Origin: Gymnopus androsaceus JB14
Taxonomy: Eukaryota > Basidiomycota > Agaricomycetes > Agaricales > Omphalotaceae
DNA: 64,000 nucleotides
Assembly (NCBI GenBank): GCA_009733575.1
Contig: ML769665.1
Coordinates: forward strand, 24,356-88,355
Reading direction: 5' to 3'
Shown piece after piece: positions 12,010 to 22,044 of this stretch. Made by a program: the position numbers and the translations under genes. Below the pieces are notes generated by a model that was not told the DNA's origin, made no database searches, and saw nothing but the letters and a program-made list of their open reading frames with translations. Position 1 is the first letter of the stretch. Every line of letters begins with the position of its first letter.

Positions 12010-13212
12010 ACTTCACCCGGGATATACTGTGGGACTTCAGGTATGTGCCCCCAATATAGTATGATCAAGATCTTTTGCAAAAGATCCTGTACTATATGTA
12101 AACTAATGATTGGTGTGCACCAATGCACCCCCAAAAATTTTCGAGCTTTTTCACGATTCTTTGATGATTTATCAAGCCTAGAGCTAGTAACTGTTTTTTG
12201 TTGTTTTTTTTGATGGGAAAATAAGTGCCAGGTATGCCCCCCAATATAGTATGATTAACATCTTTTACAGGTGATCCTGTAACATGTTTGAATTAAGCAC
12301 TGGTGTGCATCAATGCACCCCTGAATATTTTCGATATTTATCATGCTTTATCAAGCCCAGTAACCTATGTTTTTGTTTTTTTCACAGGAAAATAATTGCC
12401 AGATGCCAGGTACAGTGGCTGCCAAAATTGATGTCACCCCACGTGACCTACTGAATGGGCTACTGAATAGGCAACTAAACTAGGGGGGTGATGTCGATTT
12501 TGGCAGCCACTGTATGTGCCCCTCAATATATTGTGATCAATGTTTTGCAAAAGATCCTGTACCATATTTAAATTAAGCAATGGTGTGCATCAATGCACCC
12601 CTGAATATTTTCGAGGTTTTTGATGATTTTTTCATGATTTATCAAGCCCAGTAACCTTATTTTTTTGGTTTTTTTTCGTGGGAAAGTAAGTGACAGAGGC
12701 CAGGTACATGCCCCCCAGTATAGTGTGATCGAGATATTTTGCAAAAGATCCTGTACCATATGCAAATTGAGTGCCAGTATGCATCAATGCATCCCTGAAT
12801 ATTTTCGACATTTTTTATGATTTTTTGAAGATTTATGCAGCCCAATAACCGACTTTTTTCGGGAAATAAGCGCCCATAAGCGCCCAGTGATATGGTTGCC
12901 GGTGGGCGGGCATGCGCACAAATCCCGCCACTTTTGACAATAGCATTAACAATGCCAAATATTTGGCAAAAGAGCCAGAAGCTAGTTAATATGCCAAATA
13001 TTTAGCAAAACAAGCAAATAAGCGCCCTGGGAAGGGTGGAAACGGAATCCACAAGTTTGCCATTGTGCCGATCAAACGGCAGCAGCACCCGAGGATGATC
13101 CACCCCCTATCAGAATATTTGGCAAATAGTGTTTTGGAGCAAAATTTTTTTTTCTTTGATTTTATCGGGTCAAATTGCAAAACGTTCCCCGACACTTATC
13201 GGGATATTTGGC
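12010..13212 (-). repeat. Right inverted arm with at least four tandem subrepeats
   Basis: Reverse complement of the left arm; contains CCTGAATATTTTCGA and GCAAAAGATCCTGTACCATA in each unit. One unit is interrupted by the 100-bp TA-flanked MITE at 12413-12512. Confidence 0.65.
12413..12512. mobile_element. 100-bp Tc1/mariner-type MITE with TA duplication
   Basis: Terminal inverted repeats of about 28 bp (CAGTGGCTGCCAAAATTGAT outward) flanked by TA at 12411-12412 and 12513-12514. Neighbouring subrepeat units carry the uninterrupted sequence GCCAGGTATATGCCCC at the same point, which serves as the empty site. TIR start CAGT and TA target are typical of the Tc1/mariner superfamily. It has no coding capacity. 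Confidence 0.8.
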
Positions 13213-13250
13213 AAAGGCTTAGTGGAATCAGCTGGTGAGTGCTAGGCTTT

Positions 13251-13380
13251 GACTTTCACGATACGCCATCGTGAATGTCATAGCCCCAACTACCTTGACT
13301 TTCACGACACGCTGTTGTGAGTATCATTGCACATACTGCCCAACATGTTGATTAGGCGCTCACGACACGCTATCGTGGGT
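13251..13380 (+). repeat. Three imperfect hairpins upstream of the polypurine tract
   Basis: Hairpins at 13251-13279, 13301-13321 and 13358-13380 share TCACGA-YACGC-TCGTGA-like stems and an ACGC loop core, like the hairpin at 9407-9439. They lie in the element's 3' untranslated part just before the polypurine tract and may be RNA structures (packaging, export or 3' end signals). The function is unknown. Confidence 0.5.
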
Positions 13381-13439
13381 ACTCAATCTCCGGGCTTAAT
13401 TATCGATTGCTCCTGTGGACTCAATCTGGCCGGGGAGGG

Positions 13440-13636
13440 TGTAACGCCCCCGTTCCCTTATGCATACATTGTTATGTTATCTTTTAATTCATTCATGTTA
13501 CTATATAAATGTCACTTTATGTCACTCGTACTTTAGCTTTACACCATCACCCGCTGAGAATACCTAGACAAATATACAGTCCAGTTGTGTTCTTTTGGGT
13601 GAAAGTAAGCTCTGACCTCTCCGAGGTCTTATACTT
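13440..13636 (+). repeat. 3' LTR
   Basis: 197-bp copy of 4082-4277, with one extra C in the CGCCCCC run and one C to T change. Followed by the GCTTGC target duplication. Confidence 0.8.
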
Positions 13637-13642
13637 GCTTGC

Positions 13643-14040
13643 ATTGTTTGAGCTCTTTGGCTTTCTTTCCCAACTTGCAATGACAGCATCCATGGGAGAT
13701 ATGTGATTCGTGGAACAAAGTGGAACACTTTCGGACTTTTGCTTTTCATGCTCCCTTTGCATTTTGGTTATTTGAGATGCCCATGCCTCAGCCCTTATTG
13801 CACGCTCTTCATGAGTCTTGGCATCTGATGTTATCCAAGACTGGTGGAGACCTTCCTGAGTTTTTTCTGGATTGTCACTGTGATCCATGGCTTTAACATG
13901 TTGAGATTTCAGCACTTTGTCTTCCATGGCACAGTCATTGTTGCTGTTCCCCCAGGACAGTCTATCCTTGATGTCTGTTTCCCTGTCAATCTCCGCATCT
14001 TCATCATCACATTCATCCAGAATAAATACATTTTTACATT
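13643..14040 (-). pseudogene. Coding fragment of transposase-N-terminus type, cut by the LTR element
   Basis: The minus-strand frame from about 14040 to 13643 is open and acidic (DECDDEDAEIDRE), then reads through a basic helical part (ERAIRAEAWASQITKMQREHEKQKSES). Its style resembles N-terminal regions of agaricomycete KDZ or Tnp2-type transposases, but I cannot name the family securely. The frame ends at the GCTTGC duplication, so the LTR retrotransposon interrupted it; the sequence left of 4076 does not continue a long open frame, so the gene was probably already decayed. No start codon is defined. Confidence 0.35.
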
Positions 14041-14639
14041 TAGACTTAGTATCAATGACTTTTTGAGGATAGTGTCATTTGAACAAAAGAACTTACTTAC
14101 CATTGTCGGATCATTGTAAAGAATGAATGACCTAGGGAGAGAGAGAGGCAGAATCAGTGTTGGAACAAGCACTTTGGGTGACTTGGACTGTCATGGCCGC
14201 CACCTGCCTCGCACAATGGAGCAACATGACCTCTCTTTGTCCTTTTTACTTTTTCATAATGATTCCACTAGGCCTTTAGCCTTCTTACATTGTTCCCAAC
14301 ATTCATTTCTTATTTTTAATTTATACTCTACATTAAACAACTAGTGGAAGCTTACCTGCACTGTCAAGCGTACCAATGTAGTTGTTTGAAAACAAGAGAA
14401 AAAGTGTGATGTCACAACTGTGACATCATGTTTTTTCTCTTGTTCACAAACCACCATGACCGCAATGCTGCACATCCCTGGCAGTGGCTTCAAGCACCTT
14501 AAGCTGCTAGGTTGATCTATCAATCAAGGGACATCCCCCATTTTCTGGGATACATCAGAATGGTGGATCTCCCTTGCCCTAAACAGTTTATCACAAATAT
14601 TCCCCAAAAACTTACTGTATGGGATAATAAAGGTTTCTC
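14041..14639. other. No gene seen; contains an imperfect palindrome
   Basis: Arms 14384-14415 and 14420-14451 (27 of 32 positions pair; core AACAAGAGAAAAA and TGATGTCAC) enclose a 4-nt spacer. No coding family was recognised. Confidence 0.4.
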
Positions 14640-15180
14640 TGGTGTCAAGGATGCCAAGATATACTGAGCTATTATTGCACAGCTCCGATGCAGGACTGCA
14701 CCTACCATATTCCATAAAACCACAAGAGCTGACACCCGAGAGGCAGTGGATGCATCATATGACCTGGCAAGAGCTAATACTGAGGGACCACAAATTGATC
14801 TTACAGTTGATGCCACATGCTCAGCTCCTGAAGCCAAACTTAACACAATCACACAGGCCCTTGCTTATTGCACAATACAGGACTAAAACCATTAGATCCC
14901 TGCCCTGCTACAGACAAAATGATCAAAAAGGTGCAGGAAGAATTAAAAGATCAAACAGGAAAAACACCAACCTCAGAACACATCTGGAAGTCAATCAGGG
15001 ACCCAGACATCTCAAGAAGGATGTGAAATTTTATGTGGATAGCACTCCATGATGCACATAAAGTTGGAAGGTTTTGGAAGCACATACCAGATTGTGCAGA
15101 GTGGATGCAATGTCAGAGTTGGGGAAAAACTGAAGACATAGGGCACATACTGATCAAATGTAGACAGCCACTTAATTGAG
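14640..15180 (+). pseudogene. LINE (non-LTR retrotransposon) 3' end: RNase H and terminal Cys/His motif, decayed
   Basis: Reading across frames, about 14650-14880 resembles the end of a LINE RNase H domain (ADTREAVDASYDLARANTEG, then KLNTITQALAY). About 14930-15175 resembles the conserved C-terminal block of basidiomycete LINEs (WKSIRDPDISRR, FMWIALHDAHKVGRFW, EDIGHILIKC). These domains remove template RNA and bind nucleic acid during target-primed reverse transcription. Several stops and frameshifts interrupt it, and no reverse transcriptase is present upstream, so it is a 5'-truncated dead copy. Confidence 0.55.
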
Positions 15181-15340
15181 GGGAAATTAAGCTTGGTATT
15201 GACTTGTAATTTATTAGTCTTTCTCATGCATCAACCTCCAATACTACTAGCTACTCAATTCCTATGAAACATGCCCAACTTGACCCAAGAGTGACAGTGA
15301 TACTACTGGCACAGATTGACAATCGAAAAAGCTGTGCCCA

Positions 15341-15520
15341 ATGAAGCAACATGCAAAGCAAATGTCTGTTGGTGAAAGACTGGCTCAACTGGAAAGCAAT
15401 CAATGGGTATTGAAAGTGAAAGGCAAATTCAAGGTCATGTGTAATGGTTGCAAGAAAGTGATCAAACTTGGGAAGACGTATGAGCTCAAAAATTGGATTA
15501 GACATTGCAATGAAAAATGA
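15341..15520 (+). CDS. Small zinc-finger-like protein (59 aa)
   Basis: ATG 15341, stop TGA 15518-15520; a second in-frame ATG is at 15362. Residues about 30-56 show CNGCKK, then KLGKTYELKNWIRHC, a C-x2-C ... W-x2-HC layout that recurs in many agaricomycete orphan proteins and transposon-associated DNA-binding domains. It may be the remaining exon of a larger gene or element. No promoter or poly(A) signal could be assigned. The function is unknown; DNA binding is an inference from the Cys/His pattern. Confidence 0.35.
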   Translation: MKQHAKQMSVGERLAQLESNQWVLKVKGKFKVMCNGCKKVIKLGKTYELKNWIRHCNEK

Positions 15521-15802
15521 TCATGTACTAAAGGTACATTATTTGACATGTGGATGAACCCTTCAATGCCAGTAGAGGATTGAATTGTGGCTGCCTTTTG
15601 TGCAAGGTTCTGGCTAAACTTCATTTATCATCATGTGGTTGACTTATTGAAGAAATTCCCCGATCTCTATTCAACAAAGCAATCATTCATTTCCCCAGCC
15701 AGCCTCCATATATTCAATCGACTTTGTGATACTCTTGTTTGTCTAATACTGGCATATTCAGATTACTATCCCCACATCCCTTTCTCCATCCACAACATCA
15801 CT

Positions 15803-16450
15803 GATATGCCAATTTTTTGGCTAAAGCTGAAACTGTACAGAATTGATAATCCTAGATTCTGTATTATACTCAATATGGTTATACCAAGAACTATAGTGAG
15901 CCCGAGCTGATAGTTGAAGTCTATTGAGAGTCTATTGTGCTCTAGAGATTACAGAGTGATGGTACACATTAATGTTATCTCACTTAACTTTGTGAATGCA
16001 TCTCGTTTCAAGTCCTATGCATTGTATGGTGTAGCAAGTCAAGCTCAGTGGATACCAAAGTTGATGAGCAAGGCTGTTCCGAGCCCACATATAGTTATTA
16101 CTAGGCTAGACAATCGAAAGACATACCCAAGGGATTGAAGTTTCTGAGGCAGCACTTGGTGCAGCCCAACAAGTTGGTTATACAAAATTTACAATGTTAC
16201 TCTGCCGAGATGAAAACTCTTGACCAGATGAAAGCTTGCCTAGGCAATCTCGTCACGGAATGTCCGGTAACTCCGGCCCGGAGCTGCCGCGATGAATGGA
16301 AACACTCCCGCGATGTTATAAGTCTCTTGACCAAGATGATAAAACCAACATGGATGACAGAATCATCTAGGTGAGCTAAAACTCTCTGAGACCAAATATT
16401 GTACTAGCTGGATGCCCAAGGCTCCATTAGGACTCTGAGGCAAATGTAAT
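15803..16450 (+). repeat. Dispersed repeat, copy 1 (inverted copy at 35832-36482)
   Basis: About 650 bp matches 35832-36482 in reverse complement, from CCAATTTTTTGGCTAAAG to GCAAATGTAAT. Both copies keep a short open frame (QHLVQPN, VIQNLQCYSA, MKTLDQMKACLGNL). This copy has a stop near 16374 where the other stays open. It ends exactly at the first base of the copia LTR, so the copia element inserted into or recombined with it. Confidence 0.7.
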
Positions 16451-16923
16451 TGTTGAACAAAGTGACAAATAAGCCTCAGGTTGACACAAGTAATGATGGT
16501 GTCAAACGACTCTATTGAACTAGTAATTACCTGTTGAACGAAGTGACAAATAAGCTAATAAAGTAATCAGTATCGTGAATAAACAGGTATGTATAGAAAA
16601 GACTTACCCTCAGGTTGACACAAGTAATAAGGTGTCAAACGACTGAGGGTGAAGTATGAAGGTAGTCCGTATAAGTATAAAAGTCCGTAACGACCGATCT
16701 AGGCGCAGCCTGTTGGTCGTACTAATATGTAACAAGATTGAAATATTGTAAGTGGGGTATCGAAATGAAACTTGAACTCATACGTGTTTGGGATGAAGGA
16801 AACAAGATAACAAGGATAAAAGAATAAAGGTAAAAAAAAAGCCGAAACTGAAATAAGACCGGATACTATAATCTCCGGTGGGACTCACACTCAATAACTT
16901 ATGCTTTGACCGACCGTTCAACA
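16451..16923 (-). repeat. 3' LTR of the copia element
   Basis: 473 bp, closely matching 21381-21853; differences are scattered substitutions and small indels, so the insertion is older than the LTR element at 4 kb. An internal direct repeat GTTGAACGAAGTGACAAATA occurs twice within each LTR. Confidence 0.85.
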
Positions 16924-16961
16924 CTCCCCTAGTCCCATCGGGGATTACAAGTCCAACCTGA

Positions 16962-19900
16962 TTAGCCCAACCTGGCGACAATGAAGAGTAGTACCCAGAG
17001 ATTTCGTAAGGATGTCCGCGGGGTTCTCTTCCGAGGGATATACTCGATGATAGCCTCTCCCTTCTCGACAGCAGTGCGTACAAAATGGAAACGGATGTCG
17101 ATATGTTTAACTCGGGAGTGGAATTTAGGGTTTTCGGATATTGCGATAGCACTTTGATTGTCGCACCGAATGATAGATGGAAGTGATACGTTGTGACCGA
17201 GTTTGGTGAGGAACAAATGGACCCATTTAGCTTGTTGAACTCCCTTCGCTAGCGCTATGTACTCCACTTCCGTCGTCAATAATGCCACCACATCCTGACG
17301 TTTCGACATCCAAAAGGTCGGACCCCCTGCTATCATAGTCAGAACACCTGAAGTGGAACGACGAGTATCTACGCACGAGGTGAAGTCGGCGTCGACGTAG
17401 GTGACGGGAGTGATTCCTCCTGGGGCGTCTCTGGTGAAGGTAATTCCCAACTCGCAAGTGCTGCTAATGTATCGGACAAGGTGCATAAGAGCGTTCCAGT
17501 GGATTCTCCGAGGTTTATTAGCGAATTGACTAAGGAGGTTACTTGCATGAGCAATGTCAGGACAGCAAGCCGCCGCTCCGAACTGAATCGCTCCAAGAAT
17601 CTCTCGATATGGCTTATCTCGCATGAACTCAATGTCATCAGCAGATTCAGGCTCTGGATCAAGCGAGAGAACCGTTCCAGGAGAGAGTGGAGTCGATTTT
17701 GGTTTGATATCCCCAAGGTCATGTTTGGCGAAAAGATTGTCCCAATAAGCGGGCATAGAGAGAGTGGCGGTTCTGAGGTCTCGGTCATGAGTGAGTTTCA
17801 TTCCTAGAGCAAACTGGACGCTATCCGTTTCCTTTATACGATACTTCACCCCTATTTCCCGTTTGGCCTTTTCCATCTCCTCGATCGACGATGAACCCCC
17901 AAGTGTGTCAGTCCATATAGGTCCCTGTCATGGTCTCCCCTGTCTCTGATATCCGACTCCTGACGCACTGATCAGCTTGAGAACGGGTGTATCCTAGTTC
18001 TCCAAAGGAGGCGTCGAGAGTTTTCCACCAGTTTTGACCAGCTTGCATCATGCCATAAATGGATTTATTCAATCTCATTACTTTTCCTGATCCTCGACCC
18101 GGATATCCCTCAGGGGGCCAGACATAAGTCTCTTCTTCGAGTTTGGCATTTAGATAGGCGGAGGCGAAGTCAATTTGCCAGATATGGTATCCGAGGGTGA
18201 CCCATAGCGCAATGAGAATGCAAAGAGACTCAAAATGTAAGACCGATGTGAATGTCTGGTAGAAGTCGTGACCTTCCTCTTGGGTACTTCCATTCACGAC
18301 AAGATGTGCCTTCTGGTCTACGATGTTTCCGTTCCCATCGAATTTGTGGGCGAATACCCAGAGGAGTACAAGGATCGTGGCACCTGGAGGAGGGTCTTGG
18401 AGGGGTCCGAAAACGTCGAATTCCTTCATCCGCTGTATCTCCTTTCCAATGGCAGGCGACCATTGCTCTGGATCATCCATAGCCTTCCCATAGCTTTTGG
18501 GAACAAGGGGAATCCCGATTGCGGAAAGTGCGGTATTGAAGTCAGACGTAACTTCGTTAAACACTTCCACCAGTTGCGCCAAACTAGCCCTAGGTTGAAT
18601 AGTCGCGTTCTTCCGAGGTGTTTAAAGATCCCTGGGATACGAGGAGAGCGTCGAAGGGGAATATCAGGGATTTGGTGTATATTTGGTGCAGGTGCGTTTA
18701 GTAGGAGCTGAAGGGGGGCGTGGATTCGGCAGTCAGGAGTATCATCCTGATTTGGTAACTGAGAACGAGTTTGTCTGATCGAGGGATTGATCGGACTTAT
18801 GTCCTCGGCTGTGGCGTCGGTGTCGTTAGGCGGAACTAAATCAGGCACGTCATCATTCCCCTGATCCACTAATTCCTCCCCTCCGGCTGGCGACAGCGTA
18901 CGATTTGGACGTCCCTCCTCAAAGACCACATCTCTGACTAGGAACCACTCTACCTTCAGCGGTGTACAGCAAATACACACCTCTCTCCCCATACCCTACC
19001 ATCCTTCCCTCGAAAGCTCGCATCTCTGTCTTACCCAACTTATTTCCCTTGACTTTCGTAGCCCAACCTCAAGCTCCGAATGGCCTAAGGTGAGAGATGT
19101 CCTGGCGAACCTTCCAAAATACTTCGGCAGGTATGCGGTAGCCGTTTCCAGCTGTAGGAAGGAGGTTTTCGGTATAGACGACGTATGCTCCAGCAAGAGC
19201 CCATAAGAATTCAGGGAGAGCGGAGTCATGTAGGATAACTCGGACTTTGGCGAAGGTAATAGCATGTTTCCGTTCCGCAACACCGTTCATTGCTGACGAA
19301 TATGCCGGTGTATGCTCGATTTTGATGCCATGCCCATCTGCCCATTTCGTCCATTTCTCGTTTATAAATTCTTTTCCCCCGTCAACACGGATACACTTCA
19401 GTTTCTCCCCGGTCTGCTTCTTGGCCATCTTTTGAAAGGATTCGATGCAAACTAGTGTCGTGTCCGCCTCTTTGTTCGCTGTATAATAGTCTTTGTCGAA
19501 TCTCGAGAGGTCATCGATAATCAGCAGGGAATAATAGAAACCTCCCCTGGCTCGTACACGGAGTGGTCCGGTAAGGTCCATATGGACTTTCTCCAGCAGC
19601 TGCGTGGCTCTCGGCGAGACAGCATCAAACGGACGTTGAACGGCAGCACCGGTAAGACAATTCACACATTTCCCATCCACCTTGGTGGTCGTGACTGACA
19701 GTCCATCGACCAGGTTTTTCTTCTGCAAGAGGTTGATCCTTTCCACCGAAGCATGTGCTAGACGTCTGTGCCAATTGGCCAAGTCCACTGGGTGATTTAG
19801 TGAGCGAGATTTGACTGCGAGCGCGACCATCTTTGGGTTTAGTTTATACAACCCATCCTTCCCTTTTCCAGTTAGGAAATGTTTTCCGGTCGGGGTAAAG

Positions 19901-21258
19901 AATCGAGCGCAACCATTTCCAAAATGGATATGGTATCCCTTCTTGTCAAGCTGGCTGATAGAGATGAGGTCCGATGCGATGGTAGGGCAGTGAAGGGCGT
20001 TGTCGAAGGTAAGTACAATGTCCTTTCCGTCCTGGACTAGTACCTTCCTCGCTTTTCCTATCCCAACAATATTAAGTCCTGTCGATGCCTCGGATGACTG
20101 ACCAATTCGATTACAAGGTGTATAGGTAACGAAGTCTGATTTCTCTTGAAAGAAGTGGTCGGACGCTCCAGAATCTGCGTAAAGCTCGCCGGGGGTATTG
20201 GTTTCCGCCATGGCTGCCATTGCATAACTCTGGGCCAGGTCTCCGATTACGGCCAACGAGGAAGTAGACAATTCCAGACTTGGATCCTTCTTCCCTCTCC
20301 ACCAGGCGGGATATTGTCCTTCCTTCCCTCCCCCCTTTCTAAAGCAGTCGTCTTTGATGTGTCCCGTCCTTCCGCAGTTGTGACACTTCCTGTCGCCATT
20401 TGGATTCGACCTCGACAACTTCGCTGCTATCATCTTCTCGAGTTCCGCGATCCTCGTCAAAACGGCAGTCTCCGGAGATACTACAGTGTTATGAGCTTCG
20501 GTGAGGCGATCACCAGACGAGGATGCTCCTGGATGGTTCTCAACACGGGAGTATTGGAAAGTGATGTGTTGGATGACTGAAGCAGAGGTGGGGTAAAGTG
20601 ATAGGTTCGCCGTGATATTCTGGATAATGTTATCAAATGCTAACGTGGGGAATGCAGCGATAACCATATCTCTGAATTCAGTGTCGGAGATGACGTTCCC
20701 TGCCTCAGTAGCCTCCTTCCGAAGCTCGCAAAGATGTTTAAAGAACTCTTCCACCGTCTCGTTTTCACGAAATACGAAGGATCTAAGACAATGTTCAGTA
20801 AGCACTTTCCTCATTCCGTCTTTCTTCTCGAATTCCTTGTCCAGCTCGGTGAATACCTCTCTCGCTGATTTAGTATCAACGGTAGGCATCAACGAGGGGA
20901 GATCATTGATATGTGACTCGATAATTCCTTTGGCACGATCATTTCGAAAGATCCATTTGTCAACGGAGCGAGAGAGTGAGAAGACAGCAGTGGCCTTTTC
21001 GGAGGACGGCGTTGTCGTAGAGGTACCAGGAGTAGGAGATGTGGGAGTAGGAGATGCTGCATTGGGAGCAGTAACGACAATAATAGGGATAGAGGGTCTG
21101 AGAATTGAGCCGTCGGTATATCCAACTAGGCCTTGAGTCTTTAGTGAGTTTATAATCCTTCGCTTCACCGGAGCCCAACTAACTTTGACTCCTCCATCAA
21201 ATTTCAGATCTGCGGGAACCTCTGGGATAGGAGGCGGAATAGCGCCGTTGCTAGCCAT
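16962..21258 (-). pseudogene. Copia gag-pol polyprotein, several lesions
   Basis: ATG at 21258. Gag occupies about residues 1-270, followed by a CCHC knuckle (CHNCGRTGHIKDDC), protease with the active-site string ADSGASDHFF, a pre-integrase Cys motif (CVNCLTG) and integrase core (LLIIDDLSRF, DGGKEF, AERKHA). An in-frame TGA at 19069-19071 follows HLRPFGA. The frame continues, then shifts near 18955 and again near 18590. The reverse transcriptase block spans 18582-17908 (FASAYLN, KSIYGMMQAGQ) and its YMDD active-site box is split by one extra base near 17910. RNase H follows to 16962 (VDADFTSCVDTRRSTSG, DNQSAIAI) and ends in a shifted tail. The encoded protein would make, cut and integrate element cDNA; this copy cannot. 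Confidence 0.85.
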
Positions 21259-21380
21259 GACTTTGGTTCCAAGATGTAAGGATGCGATAAATGTAGCGTA
21301 GTGAGTCGTGTAGAGCTTGTGTCAATAATATTGATATCAATTTCGTGTATAAGATTCAGTAGCGGGCGGGGCCCATAACC

Positions 21381-21853
21381 TGTTGAACGAAGTGACAAAT
21401 AAGCCTCAGGTTGACACAAGTAATAAGGTGTCAAACGACTCCATTAAACTAGTAATTACCTGTTGAACGAAGTGACAAATAAGCTAATAAAGTAATCAGT
21501 ATCGTGAATAAACAGGTATGTATAGAAAAGACTTACCCTCAGGTTGACACAAGTAATAAGGTGTCAAACGACTGAGGGTGTAGTATGAAAACGGTCTGTA
21601 TAAGTATAAAAGTCCATAACGACCGATCTAGGCGCAGCCTGTGGCTCGTCCTAATATGTAACCAAAAATGAAATATTGGAAGTGGGGTATCGAAACGAAA
21701 CAAGAACTAATACGTGTTTAGGATGAAGGAAACAAGATAACGAGGATAAAAGAATATAGGTAAAACAAAAGCCGAAACTGAAATAAGACCGGATACTATA
21801 ATCTCCGGTGGGACTCACGCTCAATAACCTATGCTTTGACCGACCGTCCAACA
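21381..21853 (-). repeat. 5' LTR of the copia element
   Basis: 473-bp partner of 16451-16923; TG...CA ends. The gag ATG lies about 120 bp inside the element from this LTR. Confidence 0.85.
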
Positions 21854-21941
21854 AATAAGATATGAGGTTGAAACTGCAAAGTAAACTCCCAATTAAAAGA
21901 TAAAACACATTCAATGATATCATATATTAAATATAAGTATA

Positions 21942-22044
21942 TGATTAATGTGTTCCAGCTTGGCTAAGTAGTAAGTTGCGCATGCGCATGCTTTAGCGCC
22001 TATGCTTCTGTAAGGTCCTGAGTTCGAATCAGTGTGCATCAGAG
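21942..22044 (+). mobile_element. tRNA-derived short retroposon (SINE-like), 13-bp target duplication
   Basis: Box A-like TGGCTAAGTAG (21961-21971) and box B-like GAGTTCGAATC (22020-22030) are spaced as in a tRNA gene. The unit is bounded by perfect 13-bp direct repeats AAATATAAGTATA at 21929-21941 and 22045-22057. The 5' and 3' ends do not form an acceptor stem, so it is not a functional tRNA. Pol III transcription and LINE-driven retroposition are inferred from the boxes and the duplication. Confidence 0.65.

Larger units (their letters stand above)
9461..13212. mobile_element. Foldback-like element with long inverted arms, nested in the LTR element
   Basis: The first 650 bp or so (9461 to about 10110) and the last 650 bp (about 12560 to 13212) are inverted copies; outermost bases GCTAAATATCCC and GGGATATTTGGC. 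The arms contain tandem units of about 175-190 bp, each with GGGCTTGATAAATCATG, GAAAATATTCAGGGGTGCAT and TACAGGATCTTTTGCAAA. Five units face right (starting near 9830, 10018, 10208, 10385, 10565) and at least four face left (near 12180, 12365, 12655, 12850). The centre has no coding potential: open frames here are arm sequence only. Long arms built from tandem subrepeats are the hallmark of foldback elements. No clean target duplication was found. It has no transposase and must be mobilised in trans. Confidence 0.7.
4082..13636 (+). mobile_element. LTR retrotransposon with gag plus an unknown ORF and no pol
   Basis: Direct LTRs of 196 bp (4082-4277) and 197 bp (13440-13636) differ by one indel and one substitution. 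The element is flanked by the 6-bp direct repeat GCTTGC (4076-4081 and 13637-13642), so it is one insertion. A purine-rich tract (GGCCGGGGAGGG) abuts the 3' LTR, as expected for plus-strand priming. The order is LTR, gag (4402-6909, two in-frame stops), unknown ORF (7006-9387), a nested foldback-like insertion (9461-13212), a hairpin-rich 3' leader and LTR. No protease, reverse transcriptase, RNase H or integrase is present, so it must be mobilised in trans, presumably by a Ty3/gypsy relative judged from the gag. The near-identity of the LTRs points to recent insertion. A primer-binding site is not adjacent to the LTR end I infer; a tRNA-Met-like string (GTGACATCAAAGCG) lies about 55 nt further in, near 4336-4349, so the true 5' LTR could be longer. 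Confidence 0.8.
16451..21853 (-). mobile_element. Ty1/copia LTR retrotransposon, full length but inactivated
   Basis: Two 473-bp LTRs (16451-16923 and 21381-21853), each starting TGTTGAAC and ending CCAACA or TCAACA. The coding strand is minus: gag, zinc knuckle, protease, integrase, reverse transcriptase, RNase H, i.e. the copia order. A polypurine tract (minus strand GGGACTAGGGGAG, about 16924-16936) abuts the 3' LTR. The five bases outside the LTRs (GTAAT left, AATAA right) are not a target duplication, which suggests inter-element recombination or later mutation. Stops and frameshifts in the coding region show that it is no longer autonomous. Confidence 0.85.
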
